Shown here one piece after another: positions 42,345 to 53,003 of a stretch of 64,000 bases of DNA. The translations under genes and the position numbers were made by a program. The stretch is from Isochrysis galbana (taxonomy: Eukaryota; Haptophyta; Isochrysidales; Isochrysidaceae). Within the stretch, counting starts at the first letter, position 1; each line of letters begins with the position of its first letter. The notes below the pieces were generated by a model, which was not told where the DNA came from, ran no database searches, and saw only the letters and a program-made list of their open reading frames with translations. Location: positions 2,079,539-2,143,538 of the forward strand of contig CM030941.1 of assembly GCA_018136815.1 (NCBI GenBank). Direction: 5' to 3'.

Positions 42345-43103
42345 ATGGAGCGCGCGCCGCCGCCCTCCCTCGCTGCCGCTGCCCTCGCCGAGATGGACGA
42401 AGGCTTGAGTGACACGCCGCTGTCGCCGAAGCGACCGCGACAGGACGACCCTCCCAGCCAGGTGGGCACAGGAGCCAGCCTGCCACACCCGCGAACCACC
42501 GCGAACGCCACGAACAAGGCTGCCATGCTGGCAGCAGCCAGCATGCAGCACACCTCCAACACAACACACAGCCACTCCAGCCACACCACACCAGTGGGAC
42601 GCTTCCAAAGGGAAGGCCTCCGGGCTGGGACCCTACACAACCGCGGTACCGCCCTCGCGCTCCGGCGCGAGGGGCCGGCCCGGCACCATCTACAGCAGAA
42701 CCCCAATGGGGAGATGCCGCATCAAAGCAAAGAGTTGGACAAAGAGCAGACAGGTCCCCCCAGCAAGGGGCATAGGAGCACAAAGGGGGGCAGACCAGGA
42801 GGGTTGCTCCCCAATGCCTACGAATGCCAAACGGACAAGCGAGCCTCGGGCGCGCGAACGTCGCAAGCGTCACAAGCCCATGAGGCCCATCACAACAAAC
42901 ACCACCTTGAGAGAGAGCCTACACAAAGCACAATCCACACGAGACCCTCGGAAAGGGACGACAACATAACGGATACACCGTGCCACATGGACGCCCGAAA
43001 GACGAAAACATATGCAAGGCTAACCCCACCCTCCGCCTTTGGGGTATCTGAGAATACATCGAGATTGAGCATCAGAGGAGTCCGGAAGCTTGAGGTGAAC
43101 TGA
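42345..43103 (+). CDS. Retroelement gag/ORF1-like N-terminal frame, uncertain
   Basis: This 252-residue frame begins MERAPPPSLAAAALAEMDEG, with a PLSPKRPRQDDP patch resembling the start of the minus-strand frame 17839-18657. The remainder is low-complexity Thr/His/Pro. No enzymatic motif is present. The likeness of the two starts, plus the adjacent gag-like fragment, suggests a mobile-element structural protein. Confidence 0.3.
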   Translation: MERAPPPSLAAAALAEMDEGLSDTPLSPKRPRQDDPPSQVGTGASLPHPRTTANATNKAAMLAAASMQHTSNTTHSHSSHTTPVGRFQREGLRAGTLHNRGTALALRREGPARHHLQQNPNGEMPHQSKELDKEQTGPPSKGHRSTKGGRPGGLLPNAYECQTDKRASGARTSQASQAHEAHHNKHHLEREPTQSTIHTRPSERDDNITDTPCHMDARKTKTYARLTPPSAFGVSENTSRLSIRGVRKLEVN

Positions 43104-43226
43104 GATGAAGTCCATGATGAATGTAGACATAGAGCGCCGCGAGCAACGTCACGGTTGAGGAGTTCGAGGGCGCGCTTGCTAAGCTTGGAGCGGGTTGTAG
43201 AGGATGCAGATTGGCGAGGACAAAGT

Positions 43227-43619
43227 TCAGCGTGGTGGTCCGCGCTCCGCGCCGCACGCTGGGCAAGTGGCCATGGGCCGTTTGCATGCCGGCCGTTTAT
43301 GCGGGCCAAGACAACGGAGGCAAATGGGGTCCGTCTTGGGGCGTTCAGAGCCACGGTTGGGCTTCCCCGCTGTCTTGGGCTTGGATGATGCACCGACAGT
43401 GAATGCATGGGCAGTGGGGCGTTGGGCTGCGAGCTCAGCACGTGTCTGACTCACATACTCCTCATAGTGATCCACAAAGGTCTCATGTTTCATGCCTCGC
43501 ACAAATTGGCGAATCCCGGAATAGACTGCGGGCAGAGAGTACCACCCGACTGGCCTCGACGACACACCACCCCTCTGGCCCGAACCACCCAGACCGCCAC
43601 CAGAGACGTCGACGCGCAC
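43227..43619 (-). pseudogene. Gag-like fragment with zinc knuckle
   Basis: This minus-strand 130-residue frame contains YSGIRQFVRGMKHETFVDHY. After a basic low-complexity stretch comes a cysteine/histidine cluster, CLRCLGPHKRPAC and then CPACG. It resembles nucleocapsid zinc knuckles, with spacing CxxCx3Hx4C, shorter than the canonical CCHC. It opposes the direction of the gypsy element that follows, so it belongs to a different insertion. It ends in-frame without a partner enzyme. Confidence 0.5.
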
Positions 43620-43900
43620 ATGGCATGTTCAGCTCGCCGCCGTCTCCAATTCCAATTCCATATTAACGGTATCATAACATTCGAAGGAAACAAAAACTAC
43701 CACCTGGTCCTCTTTCGACGGAACGCGACTTCATCATGAGCTTGATCCCCAACCGCCAACCCCCAACCCCAACCCCACGTGCCACGTGCGCCTCGCGCTC
43801 TGCGGCTCAAGCCTCCGCGCCATCGTCTCGTCGGACTCGGAGGCCGAGAGCAACCTCCCCCTACTCCCATCCCCATCATCGGGTGCCCTCTCGGCCAGCG

Positions 43901-44000
43901 NNNNNNNNNNNNNNNNNNNNNNNNNNNNNNNNNNNNNNNNNNNNNNNNNNNNNNNNNNNNNNNNNNNNNNNNNNNNNNNNNNNNNNNNNNNNNNNNNNNN
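43901..44000. other. Assembly gap (100 N)
   Basis: Exactly 100 undetermined bases, probably a gap of unknown true size. It falls within the gypsy element, so the gag, protease and most of the reverse transcriptase are not visible. Frames that run through the N block are artefacts. Confidence 0.99.
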
Positions 44001-46693
44001 CCGACCTGACTCGTACGGGCGTCGATGTGGCTACCGTCTCTCAGTCACCTGAGTGTCAGACAGCGATCCGCCGCCTCATCGACCTCATCACGTCCGCACC
44101 AGTGTTAGCTGCACCTCGTCACGACAAGGAGTTCATCGTCAAAACGGACGCGGCCAGCACCCTGGGTATCGGTGGCATTCTGTCGCAAGTTGACGATCAT
44201 GGGCATGAGCATGTAGTCGCGTATTACGGTCGCCGCCTTACCGCCGCGGAGCGTCACTGGACCACCACCGAGGTGGAGCTTCTCGCCGCCCTGGAAAGCA
44301 TTCGCACTTGGCGACCGTACCTTTGGGGCCGGCACTTTCGCCTCGTCATCGATCACCAAGCGCTCCGTTGGTTGCACACCATGAAGGACACCGTCCAGGG
44401 TGGGCCGGCGTCGCGCTTGATGCGATGGGCGCTCAAGTTGTCCGAGTACCGCTTTACCGTCGAGCACAAACCTGGCGCGAACCACAAAGACGCTGATGGA
44501 GTGTCGCGCTTGGTGGCGGCAGACGACGAGACGTCGGAGACGTCCGCTCCTAACCAGGGGGGTGGGCAGCTACTAGCCGCCGTCGTCCCTAACTCTCGCT
44601 CCACCACGGCATCGGATGGTCAGCCACCAGCCGTCGCCGCCTCTCGTTCTCGTACCACCACGGCCTCCAGTCTGCAAGCCGACGAACGATCGTCCAGGTT
44701 GTCCTCTACGACCAGGGATTCTATCAACCTCTCCTACCTCGACGTCGGTACACCCAACGCCGAGGCGCTCAAGGAGGCACAGGCCGAGGACCCCGACTGC
44801 TACGACCTCATCCGCTTTCTCTCTTCCGCTCCTCATAACCCCGACCTCGACCATCGTCGCTTGCGTTGGCTTAGCCGCGAATCTTCTCGATGCCTGTTGC
44901 GATCTTGACTACTCTACCGACGAGTGCCGACGAGAGACGGCGAGAAGCTTTGCCTCTACGTGCCGAAGACGATGCGCCGCGCCTACCTCGAAGCCTTTCA
45001 CGACCACCTGTGCCACCTCGGCGACAACCGAATGGCGCGCCTTCTACGAGACCGATATTTTTGGCCTGGGATGAACGCAGACGTCTGTGAGCACGTTCGC
45101 CAATGTCACGAGTGCACCTTAGCTAAGCCTCCCTTCCGCCACCTCGCAGACCCAAAGGGACCGCAGGTCGGCGCCTATCCGTTCGACATCGTCTTCTGCG
45201 ACGTCGTCTCGATGGCTCCCACGCACGACTTCATCAAGGGCTCTCGAGGCTTCGACAAGCTCCTCGTCTTCGTAGACTCGCTCACTCGTTGGATCGAGGC
45301 GGCCCCTCACAACGGCGACCCCTCGAGTGCCGACGCTCTTCACGCCTTCATGTCGTACGTCGTTTCTCGGCACGGAGTACCAAGGCAACTTCGCTCGGAC
45401 TCCGGCAGCAATCTCGCTAGTCAACTCACCTCGATCATCCTCGAGCGCACCGGCACCGACTTGCGGCCGAGCACACCTCATCATCACGAGAGCGTGGGCC
45501 TGGTCGAACGAGCTCAGCAAACATTGATCAACATGGCTCGCGCTACTGATGAAGGCGGCGGTCATTGGGTCGATCATCTCCCGTTCTTTCTAATGAGCAT
45601 GCGCGCTTCAGCCAATCGCATTACCCGCATGTCGCCTGCTGCCTTGCTCTATGGCCGTGAGCTTCGCCTGCCTGCACAGCTTTCTGATCCACCCGACACT
45701 GGCCCACCTCCCGAGTTACCTCAGGAAATTCGCTCGTACGCTTGGAAAATGCATTGTCGTTTAAAGGCGGCGTGGGCCGCGGCTTATGATGCAACTTTAG
45801 AATCTCAAGCCGACGCACTCGCTGACACACTACGCACTCACTCTCCCCCTATCCAATTTGCTCCAGGTGATAGGGTGGTTCGCAAAATTCCAGGACACCG
45901 TAACAAGCTCCTCTACCACTACAGCGGACCATACCGCATTGCCGAGGCGCTTGGCGCTGGCCGCTACCGACTACGCGACCAAGAAAATCGCCTCCTCTCC
46001 GGGGAAGTGCATGTGACTAACCTCCGTCCCTACTATACCCTCACAGATGAAGACCCCGTCCAAAGAGATGAGTATCTGGTTGATTCCCTCCTTGACCGCA
46101 AGGGTCGAGGCGATTCAAGGCAGTATCTCGTCAAATGGCGTGGCTACGCGAAAGCTGCGGCCACATGGGAGCCGCTAGCCGAACTGCTTCGCCGCTGCGA
46201 GTCGCTCGTCACCGCCTATGATGATGCTCACCCCTTCCCGCCTCTTCGTAAGCCTCAGATGAGAAAGCGGGCTGCAGAATCACAATTTCAGACCGTCTCA
46301 GCCCCGCCGACGTCGCACGCGATCGAGGCTCCCGTGGGATCCGAGACCACCGGCTCGGATCATCAGGCCCCGCGCCGCTCGCCTCGTCTCGCACCGTCCT
46401 CGCACAGTGGCCCCATTGCTCATGTCTCCCAGTTGCCCGTCTCAGCCCGCCCGTCTGTTGCCAACCCTGCAGGTCCAATGATGCGGCCGCAGCACGCGGT
46501 CTTCGTCCTCGGGCAGTGGTGGTACTCGTCGGGATCGTCGCGCGGTTCCCCGTGGTTTGGCTCCCACGCATTTGCGCACGATGCCCTTGCCTCGCCTACC
46601 TTCGTTCGCTGTCGCTCCGAGGCTCTCGCACGCTTGTCGCCATCGGATCGCACCCTCGTCTCTCTCCTCGATACACCCTCTGCGTTCTTCTGA
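44001..46693 (+). mobile_element. Ty3/gypsy chromovirus polyprotein (RNase H, integrase, chromodomain)
   Basis: This is an LTR-retrotransposon pol, one phase from the gap to 46693 except for a single in-frame TGA at 44906-44908. In order it shows the end of the reverse transcriptase (APRHDKEFIVKTDAA), and RNase H (DHGHEHVVAYYGRRLTAAE, then RLVIDHQALRWL). The integrase zinc finger follows (HLCHLGDNRMA ... CHECTLAKPP). The integrase core has D in FCDVV, D in LRSDSGSN and E in HESVGLVERAQQTL. Last is a C-terminal chromodomain (QYLVKWRGYAKAAATWEPL). The chromodomain places it among chromoviruses, which target heterochromatin. The stop and the missing 5' part make this copy probably inactive. Confidence 0.93.
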
Positions 46694-47660
46694 CGGTCGC
46701 GACTGTCACGCCCCCTCAGATATCTCTCAACGCCGTCGTTTACGTTTGATCGGGGTACGGGAACGTACGGGAATTCTTTTCCAGTTCCCCCCGCGGTCGC
46801 CGAATTTTCCCCCCGCGGCCGCCGAATAGTTCCCCCCGCGAGAAGAGAGGTATGGCTCGCCCCCCCTTTCGACCACGGAGGATGGATCTCCCTCCCCTTT
46901 CGCTGCGCTCTGTCAGGAGACCCCCGTACCTCGTCGTGTAGCTCGCGCGTGACGTACTCGTCTATCGTACTATCTCGCCGCCTTTCGCCGTTGGCTGTTC
47001 GACTTTTGATATCTTGGAGCACAGGGGACGCCGCGTTGTAACTTGGGTGCCGCCACACCGCCCAAACATCCAGGTAAAACTCTCGTAAAAGAGAGAAGAG
47101 GATGGGTTGCAGCGTTGAGTCCTGCGGTCTGCCGCGCCGGCCGCCGATTCTACACCTTATCGTCCGGACGGGTGTGGTACCCCCTGTCTCTTCGATCGTC
47201 GCGCACTATTCTTATAGTTCGTCGTTCGTCGTTCGTCGTTCGTTCTTCGATTCTCGATTCTCGATTCTCGTCGTTCCGCGTTCTTCGTTTCTCGTTCTTC
47301 GATTCTCGATTCTCGTCGTTCCGCGTTCTTCGTTTCTCGCTCTCGATTCTCGATTCTTGTCGTTCCGCGTTCTCATCGGTCCTCGATTGTTCGTTGTTCG
47401 TAATTCGTAACTTCTCGGTGCGTCGCTCATCACGTCTTCCGTCTTGGTTCGGCGTTGGGTGCGCGGCTCTCCCTCCATTCGGATTTATTGTTTCATTCGC
47501 TCTTCAGATTTATTGTTTCATTCGCTCTTCAGATTTATTGTTTCGTTCGCTCTTCGGATTTATTCGCTCTTCGCTCTTGGCTCATTCGGTCTCGTTCAGG
47601 ATTGCTCTTCTGCCTTTCTCGTGGCTTGTTCGGAGCTCTCCGATGTCCGTTAGGTTCTCT
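46694..47660 (+). repeat. Probable gypsy 3' non-coding/LTR region with tandem repeats
   Basis: TGTCACGCCCCCTCAG at about 46703 is a plausible LTR start. About 47220-47400 carries roughly three copies of a unit built from TTCTTCGATTCTCGATTCTC and GTCGTTCCGCG. About 47474-47570 carries four units of about 26 bp, TTTATTGTTTCATTCGCTCT. I could not verify the LTR because the 5' partner is beyond the gap. Confidence 0.5.
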
Positions 47661-47664
47661 TCTT

Positions 47665-47790
47665 TCCTCGCGGGACGCTCGATCCTAGCAGGGGGGTGTC
47701 GCATTCGCGAATCGACACTCGTTAGGCTTCTCTCTTCTCTTCGTCGTTCGGCATTTATCGTTATAATTCTCTCGTTCTCGTTCTCGGTCA
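47665..47790 (+). repeat. Dispersed repeat F, copy 1
   Basis: From CTCGATCCTAGCAGGGGGGT through GAATCGACACTCGTTAGG to GTTATAATTCTCTCGTTCTC it matches 57370-57490 almost exactly. This suggests a shared LTR or element segment. The 47790-48290 stretch beyond has no recognised gene. Confidence 0.8.
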
Positions 47791-48289
47791 AAAAGCTTCG
47801 CTTGGACGCATAGGGTCTTGGGTTGTGGAGCGTTCTCTCTCTTTCTCTCGAAAGAGAAGGGAAGTTTCCCCACCCTTCTTCCTCCTAGGCGCCTCGCAAA
47901 TAGGTTTAATTCGCTATCTTCTCCACGTTTCTCTATCTACTTCAGTGATTGCAATCAGATTTAATTTGCAATCTCATCGCATCTCCCCCTTAGGCACACC
48001 GCATCTCTCTCGTCTTATTCGGTAAGTCTTTTGGAATCCTGTGCGGCAGGATTGCCCCTCGTTTCCGTTATGGTGCGATTCCCCTTCCAGACGGGATCGC
48101 CGACAGATCGCCTTCTGATCGTCGTCCGTTGTCGTCTGGCCGGAGTGTTTGGGTTTGATTTCAGTCGAGTTAAGTGAGAAAGTCGTGGGGCGAGAGTCGG
48201 GGTGTTTTCCTGGGTGTCTCTGTCCGTCGTCCTGTCGTCAGTCGTCATCCGTCGTCGCTCTCGCTCTCGTCGCTCTCGCTCTCGTAACA

Positions 48290-48720
48290 CTCAGACCCTA
48301 CAATCCCTCCTCGCCTCGCCAGCCCCTGCCACCACAGCCCTCCTCACACTCACCCTCGCCCCTCGCCGCTCGCTCAATGTCGCTTTCGCCGTCGTCCTCG
48401 CCCTCGCTCAAGCCCGCCTGCCCGCCTTCCTCTGCTGACGGGCTTCAGCCCGTCAGCACCTCCGAAGTCGTCTCCCTCGCCGCGCCTGCCGCCGGCTTTG
48501 CCCCTTCCTCATTGCCCTCAGGCCCTAAGGGCCATCCCAATTCGTCAGGGCGGCATCTCCCTCGTGAGTCGTCTCCGGCCGAGGACCGCTTGGTGTGCCC
48601 GCCAGCGGGGAGACCAATCGCGCAGGTTCGCATGAGATGTACGCCCCCCTTGCCGCGGTGGACTCGCTCGGCAGGAGCGCCCTCATGGGTACCAAATGAA
48701 GGCAAACGACCTTCAGCCTA
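48290..48720 (+). repeat. Dispersed repeat G, copy 1 (element ORF start)
   Basis: This is a direct match to 57690-57965. It includes a frame start ATGTCGCTTTCG and the sequence TGACGGGCTTCAGCCCGTCA, a perfect palindrome in both copies. The encoded MSLSPSSSPSLKPACPPSSA resembles a second frame at 48747 (MSAPSSRSRSPKPVLLPSSA). This suggests repeated N-termini of an element ORF. The stretch 48720-49230 encodes only basic low-complexity sequence. Confidence 0.65.
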
Positions 48721-49229
48721 GCCTATCCACCGCCAATCGCCCAGCCATGTCCGCTCCGTCCTCGCGCTCGCGCTCGCCCAAGCCCGTCCTACTGCCTTCC
48801 TCTGCTGAGGAGGTGGTCCGGCCCGCCATTTCATCACTCTCCGCCATTCCCGCCGCCCGCCGCGCCTACCGCCGATCGTGTCCCTTCCGTCTCCTCGCAT
48901 ATCGAGCCAGTGGCCATGCTCGATCCGTCACCAGATTCTTCAACCCAAGCTATCCTTGAGGCACAAAGGCTAGAGCCTACGGAGAGCGCAGGAAAGGACC
49001 CGAAGGGACGGTCTTGGACCTCGGAGGAAGAAAAGAAGACGAAGAAGATGAAAGACGTTATACGTTATCGTAGCTCGTTCTGAAAGTTCTGAAAGTACGC
49101 AGTACGCAGAGCGTTCTGAAGACTGAAGAAGAGGAAGACGACGGGATGCTCAGCCTGCACCGCGCCTTGCGCTCAACGGCGCGCCTTATAGCGGCCATGT
49201 GCCGGGGAAATCAATAACATTATTGTTTC

Positions 49230-49890
49230 TAATCACACTTGATTCATAGATGATGTAAAAATAAAACGTTCGCGTGCCCACGCGGCCCGAGGCTCCAAGG
49301 AGCTCTCAGCGCAGTGGCGTTCAACCTTAGCCCTAACCAATAAAAGCAACCTCAAGCACAGGGTTAGCCTAAGATTCGCGTCGCCCCAGATACCCTGAAG
49401 GAGCGGCACCCACGTATAACGTGAAACGTGAAACAAGGGCTGCGAGCAGCAGACGGAGGCGTTTATGCACCCTAAAGAAAAAGAAGCAAAAAGAAAAAGG
49501 GTGCTACGCACGGGACTCCCTCTGGGCGGTAAACACGCCGCCCCTCCGGTCGTGGGTAGGGTTGTTTGTTGTTTGTCCCCTGCAGCAGCCAGTGTCACCG
49601 ACCGGCGGCTCGACGTGGGACGCGGAAGGCGTCTCGGCGAGGGGTTTGAACAGCCTCCTTGCTCTCTCTCTCCTCCTCTCCTCCCCTCTCTCTCTCTTTG
49701 GTCTCCTCGCCTCGCTTCGCTTCCGGTCCCTCCCGTCCACGTCGCTCCCTCCGATACAAGAAATAGAAGGCGAGGAAAACGTGACACCAGACCGGAGAGA
49801 CGAGACGGACTAAAGCTTCTCACGCCTCACAACTCTGAGAGCTCATCAAATATAATTATGGATGTTTACATATGATCTCGCGTTCTCATC
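49230..49890. other. Region upstream of the TLDc gene
   Basis: No gene is supported. CT-rich sequence at 49655-49710 and again at 49890-49960 precedes the TLDc start codon. Confidence 0.5.
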
Positions 49891-49964
49891 CATCTCTCGG
49901 CGCCCTCTCATCGCCCCCTCTCTCTTCCTCTTCCTCTTCCCCAGCTCCCCCCCCCCCCCCCCCC

Positions 49965-51160
49965 ATGCGCCGCGCGCCGCTGCGCGAGCGGCTGACGGCG
50001 CACAAGCGGGAGGCGGAGAGCGACGGGACGATGGGCAAGGTGGAGCGGAAGAAGAAACAGTCGCAGCGTGACGGGCCCGCACTAGCGCCGTGGGTCGTCG
50101 AGGCACTTGCTGCAGCCCAGCCAGCTGCGCAGCCAGCGGGCGTGCTCGTCCCCTTCCCCTCATCCGAGGGGACCTCCTGCAGCAACAGTGCACCTGTGCT
50201 CGGTGACGCCCGGCAGCACATCCCGCGACTGATGAGCACGCTCGATCAACCGGCCTCCTCACTTGTCATGCCACCCTGCGCCGTCGAGCAGCTCGCACAG
50301 GCTGTCCCCTCTCGCTACTCGCTCTCCGACTGGCGCCTGCTCTACTCTACACATCTTCACGGCATCTCAATCAACACGCTGTACCTGCGCTGCTCGGGTT
50401 CGGGCGCGTGCATACTCGCACTGCGTGACCAAACGGGTGCCGTTTTTGGAGGATTCGCCTCGGAGCTCAAGCTCCCATCAGAAACAGGGCCCGACAAACG
50501 TCACTTTTACGGCTCGGGAGAGTCCTTCTTGTGGCAGTTGGAGCCGATCAAGGGTCTCCCGCCCCTTCCTAGCGCGCAGAGTGGCGATGAACCTCCAGAC
50601 CATCTTGTCCACTGTCATCGTTGGAGTGGGGAAAACAACTACTTTCTGTTGTCCAGCAAAGAGTAAGTGCCTGATAGCCCACGCAACCTCTCTTTCCCAA
50701 AACATCACGCATCATGCAGATCCAATCGCTCAGCATCAGCCTTGCTCCAAGAGCCCTAAACTGGCCCGCTGCATTCCGGGCCTATGTCAGCTGAGCTTGA
50801 TCCAACACTGCTAACCTTGCACTCCATGCGCACCTCAATCGTAGCTATCTTGCTATGGGATCTGGCGGTCACTTTGGATTGTGGATCGACTCTGAGCTTC
50901 TGCATGGTTCATCCGGACCTTCTGCGACCTTCAACAACCCCCCCCTGTGTGAGAAAGTGCCGCCGCCACCTGACTATCATATCACAGGTCGAGGAGGAAC
51001 GGACCATTCTGCTGCGACTGACAAACGTGGCACCACGACTCCAAGTGAGGAGCTTCGAGTGGGTGAATTCGTGTGCGATGTGCTTGAGGTCTGGGGGGTC
51101 GATGGCCATGCCATCAAGCGACGGAACGCAGAGCTCACTAGACAGGGTGTGTCGCCGTGA
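49965..51160 (+). CDS. TLDc-domain protein (OXR1/NCOA7/TLDC family)
   Basis: TLDc proteins protect against oxidative stress and regulate V-ATPase assembly. Three exons (49965-50662, 50845-50946, 51046-51160) join in phase to give 304 residues. The N-terminal 110 residues are basic then low-complexity. The TLDc domain spans about 120-290. It begins LSDWRLLYSTHLHGISINTL and continues GACILALRDQTGAVFGGFAS, GSGESFLWQL, then across intron 1 YLAMGSGGHFGLWIDSELLHGSS. Across intron 2 it reaches the terminal EFVCDVLEVWG. Both introns are GT-AG, and the splices restore the conserved TFNNPPL-EEL transition. The start codon follows a CT/C-run leader. Which subfamily it belongs to is unclear, as no LysM or GRAM domain is visible. 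Confidence 0.88.
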
Positions 51161-52680
51161 GAATCGGAACATACCGCTGAAGTGAACTCAGAGATCTATC
51201 CTATAGATGTGAGAAGGAAAGATGCGCAGCGGGGTCCCATATGCAAGAGAAGAGGTTGGGCTCAACTGCCACGGCAAGGATTCTGCATATTATGCGAGTG
51301 GGGTGGTGGTGGTGGCAACCATAGGCTGTCGCACGTCCATAAGGAAAGGGTGGGAAGCTGTTCAGGCCAAAATTTGTCGGCGTTTCTTTACCGAAGGAGA
51401 GAGGTGTCCATGCGTGTGCATCATGAGTCATGGGTGAGAGTGGGATGATTGTGAGGGTGTGTGTGCGAAGCTGGCATGGAGAATGAGAATGTGCGGCACA
51501 CGCATGGCCCGTGTCGCGTGTCCGCATTCCCTCTCTGGGTCTCTGGGTAGATGAGACTGGGGGGGGAAATAAATAAGTAAAGCTTACGGGGTGTAAAAAA
51601 AATGTTCATGGTTACTACTACTACGTAGTATATAATAAAAATCATGGTCATGGTTCACTTTCACTTTCGACTTTCGACGGAACGCGACCTAAATCCAACC
51701 ATTTTCCTCGGGAATTTTTCGTGGCGGCAGGTGAGCGCCCCGGGATTTTTATGGGCTTGAGGGGACGGTCAAAAACTGCAGCGCCCCCCCATTATAATTT
51801 TATAATATATTCTCTCGTAGAATTAACCTCTGGACAATAAGAGATAAGAGCGCTAGCTTATAGTTAGAGATGCAAAGCGCCAAATACAAATACTCTACGT
51901 ATGACTTCTTCGTGAGGAGTCATTTTAGTATATGTGTGTACGAAAATATTTGACGGTCTTCCAATTGACGTTCTTGGTTGCATAATTCTTCAACCCGAGC
52001 GCGGCCATGTGGTCAGCCCCTGGAGTATTGTCCAAGTTAGGGGTCAATGAAAGCTATGTAAGAGGGGTGTGATGAAGAAAGGGAACCTCGAGTTGCACCT
52101 TCTTGTCTCGATCACTCGAATTTCAATTTCATTTTGTAATTGTAACCCCCTCTAAGAGACATTTCCATGGATCCTGAGTTTTGGAACGGAGCGAGTGAGG
52201 GAGGGCATGTAGTATCAAGAATGAGTTTAGATAGAGTTCATGTCGAATGCCTTGACGCCTTGCGCCTTGACAACTTCATCCTACAATCTACCCGATGTTG
52301 GGCACCAATATCCGGTTGAGCCCTCCTGCGATAGTCTCAACACGACCTGCCGTTACTACGAAAAACGAATGCTGGAGTGCGCAAAATTAGTGAGGCCGTA
52401 AATCGTAAGAAATAGGCCTTTGGCTGCTGCATCAAACCTCCAAACACAAACATGGCAAACACAGGCTGCTGCATTTGGCTTTGGGGAGGGGACAAAAATG
52501 GGACCTCGGCAACACAAGGAACGGCATGCCTGCTTGGTGGGGGGGGGGGGGGGGGGGGGCGGGGGGGGGGGGCCTCGCGCGTACTTACTTTCTAAGTAGT
52601 ACCTTTCTTGATGGGAAGACGGAATCGCGGAGACGAGCGAGCGTCACATATGAGAGTTTATAAGTTGAACTGCCGAGCTC
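51161..52680. other. Gene-free AT-richer stretch
   Basis: Nothing coding is recognised. TGAGTTTTGGAACGGAGCGA at about 52175 resembles one end of the mariner-like MITE at 8832-9457. G-homopolymer runs lie at 52540-52570. AT-rich sequence lies at 51790-51830. Confidence 0.6.
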
Positions 52681-52689
52681 CTCGTACCG

Positions 52690-52882
52690 CCGGACGACGA
52701 CGGTCGCTTCCGACGGGGGGAGAGGGGGAGAGAGAGAGCGGGGGGGGGGGGGGAGAGATCGAGGGAGAGGGAGAGAGAGAGAGAGAGGGACAGAGAGAGA
52801 GGGAGAGGGAGAGAGATCGAGGGAGAGGGAGAGAGAGAGAGAGAGGGACAGAGAGAGAGGGAGAGGGAGAGAGATCGAGGGA

Positions 52883-52923
<41 letters not shown>

Positions 52924-52965
52924 AGGGAGAGAGAGAGAGGGAGGGAGGGAGGGAGGGAGAAACGC
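52690..52965. repeat. GA microsatellite with a 64-bp higher-order unit
   Basis: GAGA arrays contain repeated GAGATCGAGGGAGAGGGAGA units at about 52755, 52812 and 52870, each followed by GAGAGAGGGACAGAGAG. It immediately precedes the G8-domain gene, here with purines on the coding strand. The open frame through it is artefactual. Confidence 0.9.
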
Positions 52966-53003
52966 GCGCACGCGGGGGAGGGAGGAATAAGAGGGGGTTG
53001 GGG

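Noticed and set aside
43736-44052. Frames running through the N block
   Set aside because: The undetermined bases make continuity meaningless. The real pol frame is only supported after 44000.
52608-53003. N-terminal 132 residues of the frame containing the G8 protein
   Set aside because: They are translated GA repeat. A signal peptide begins at the internal ATG at 53004.
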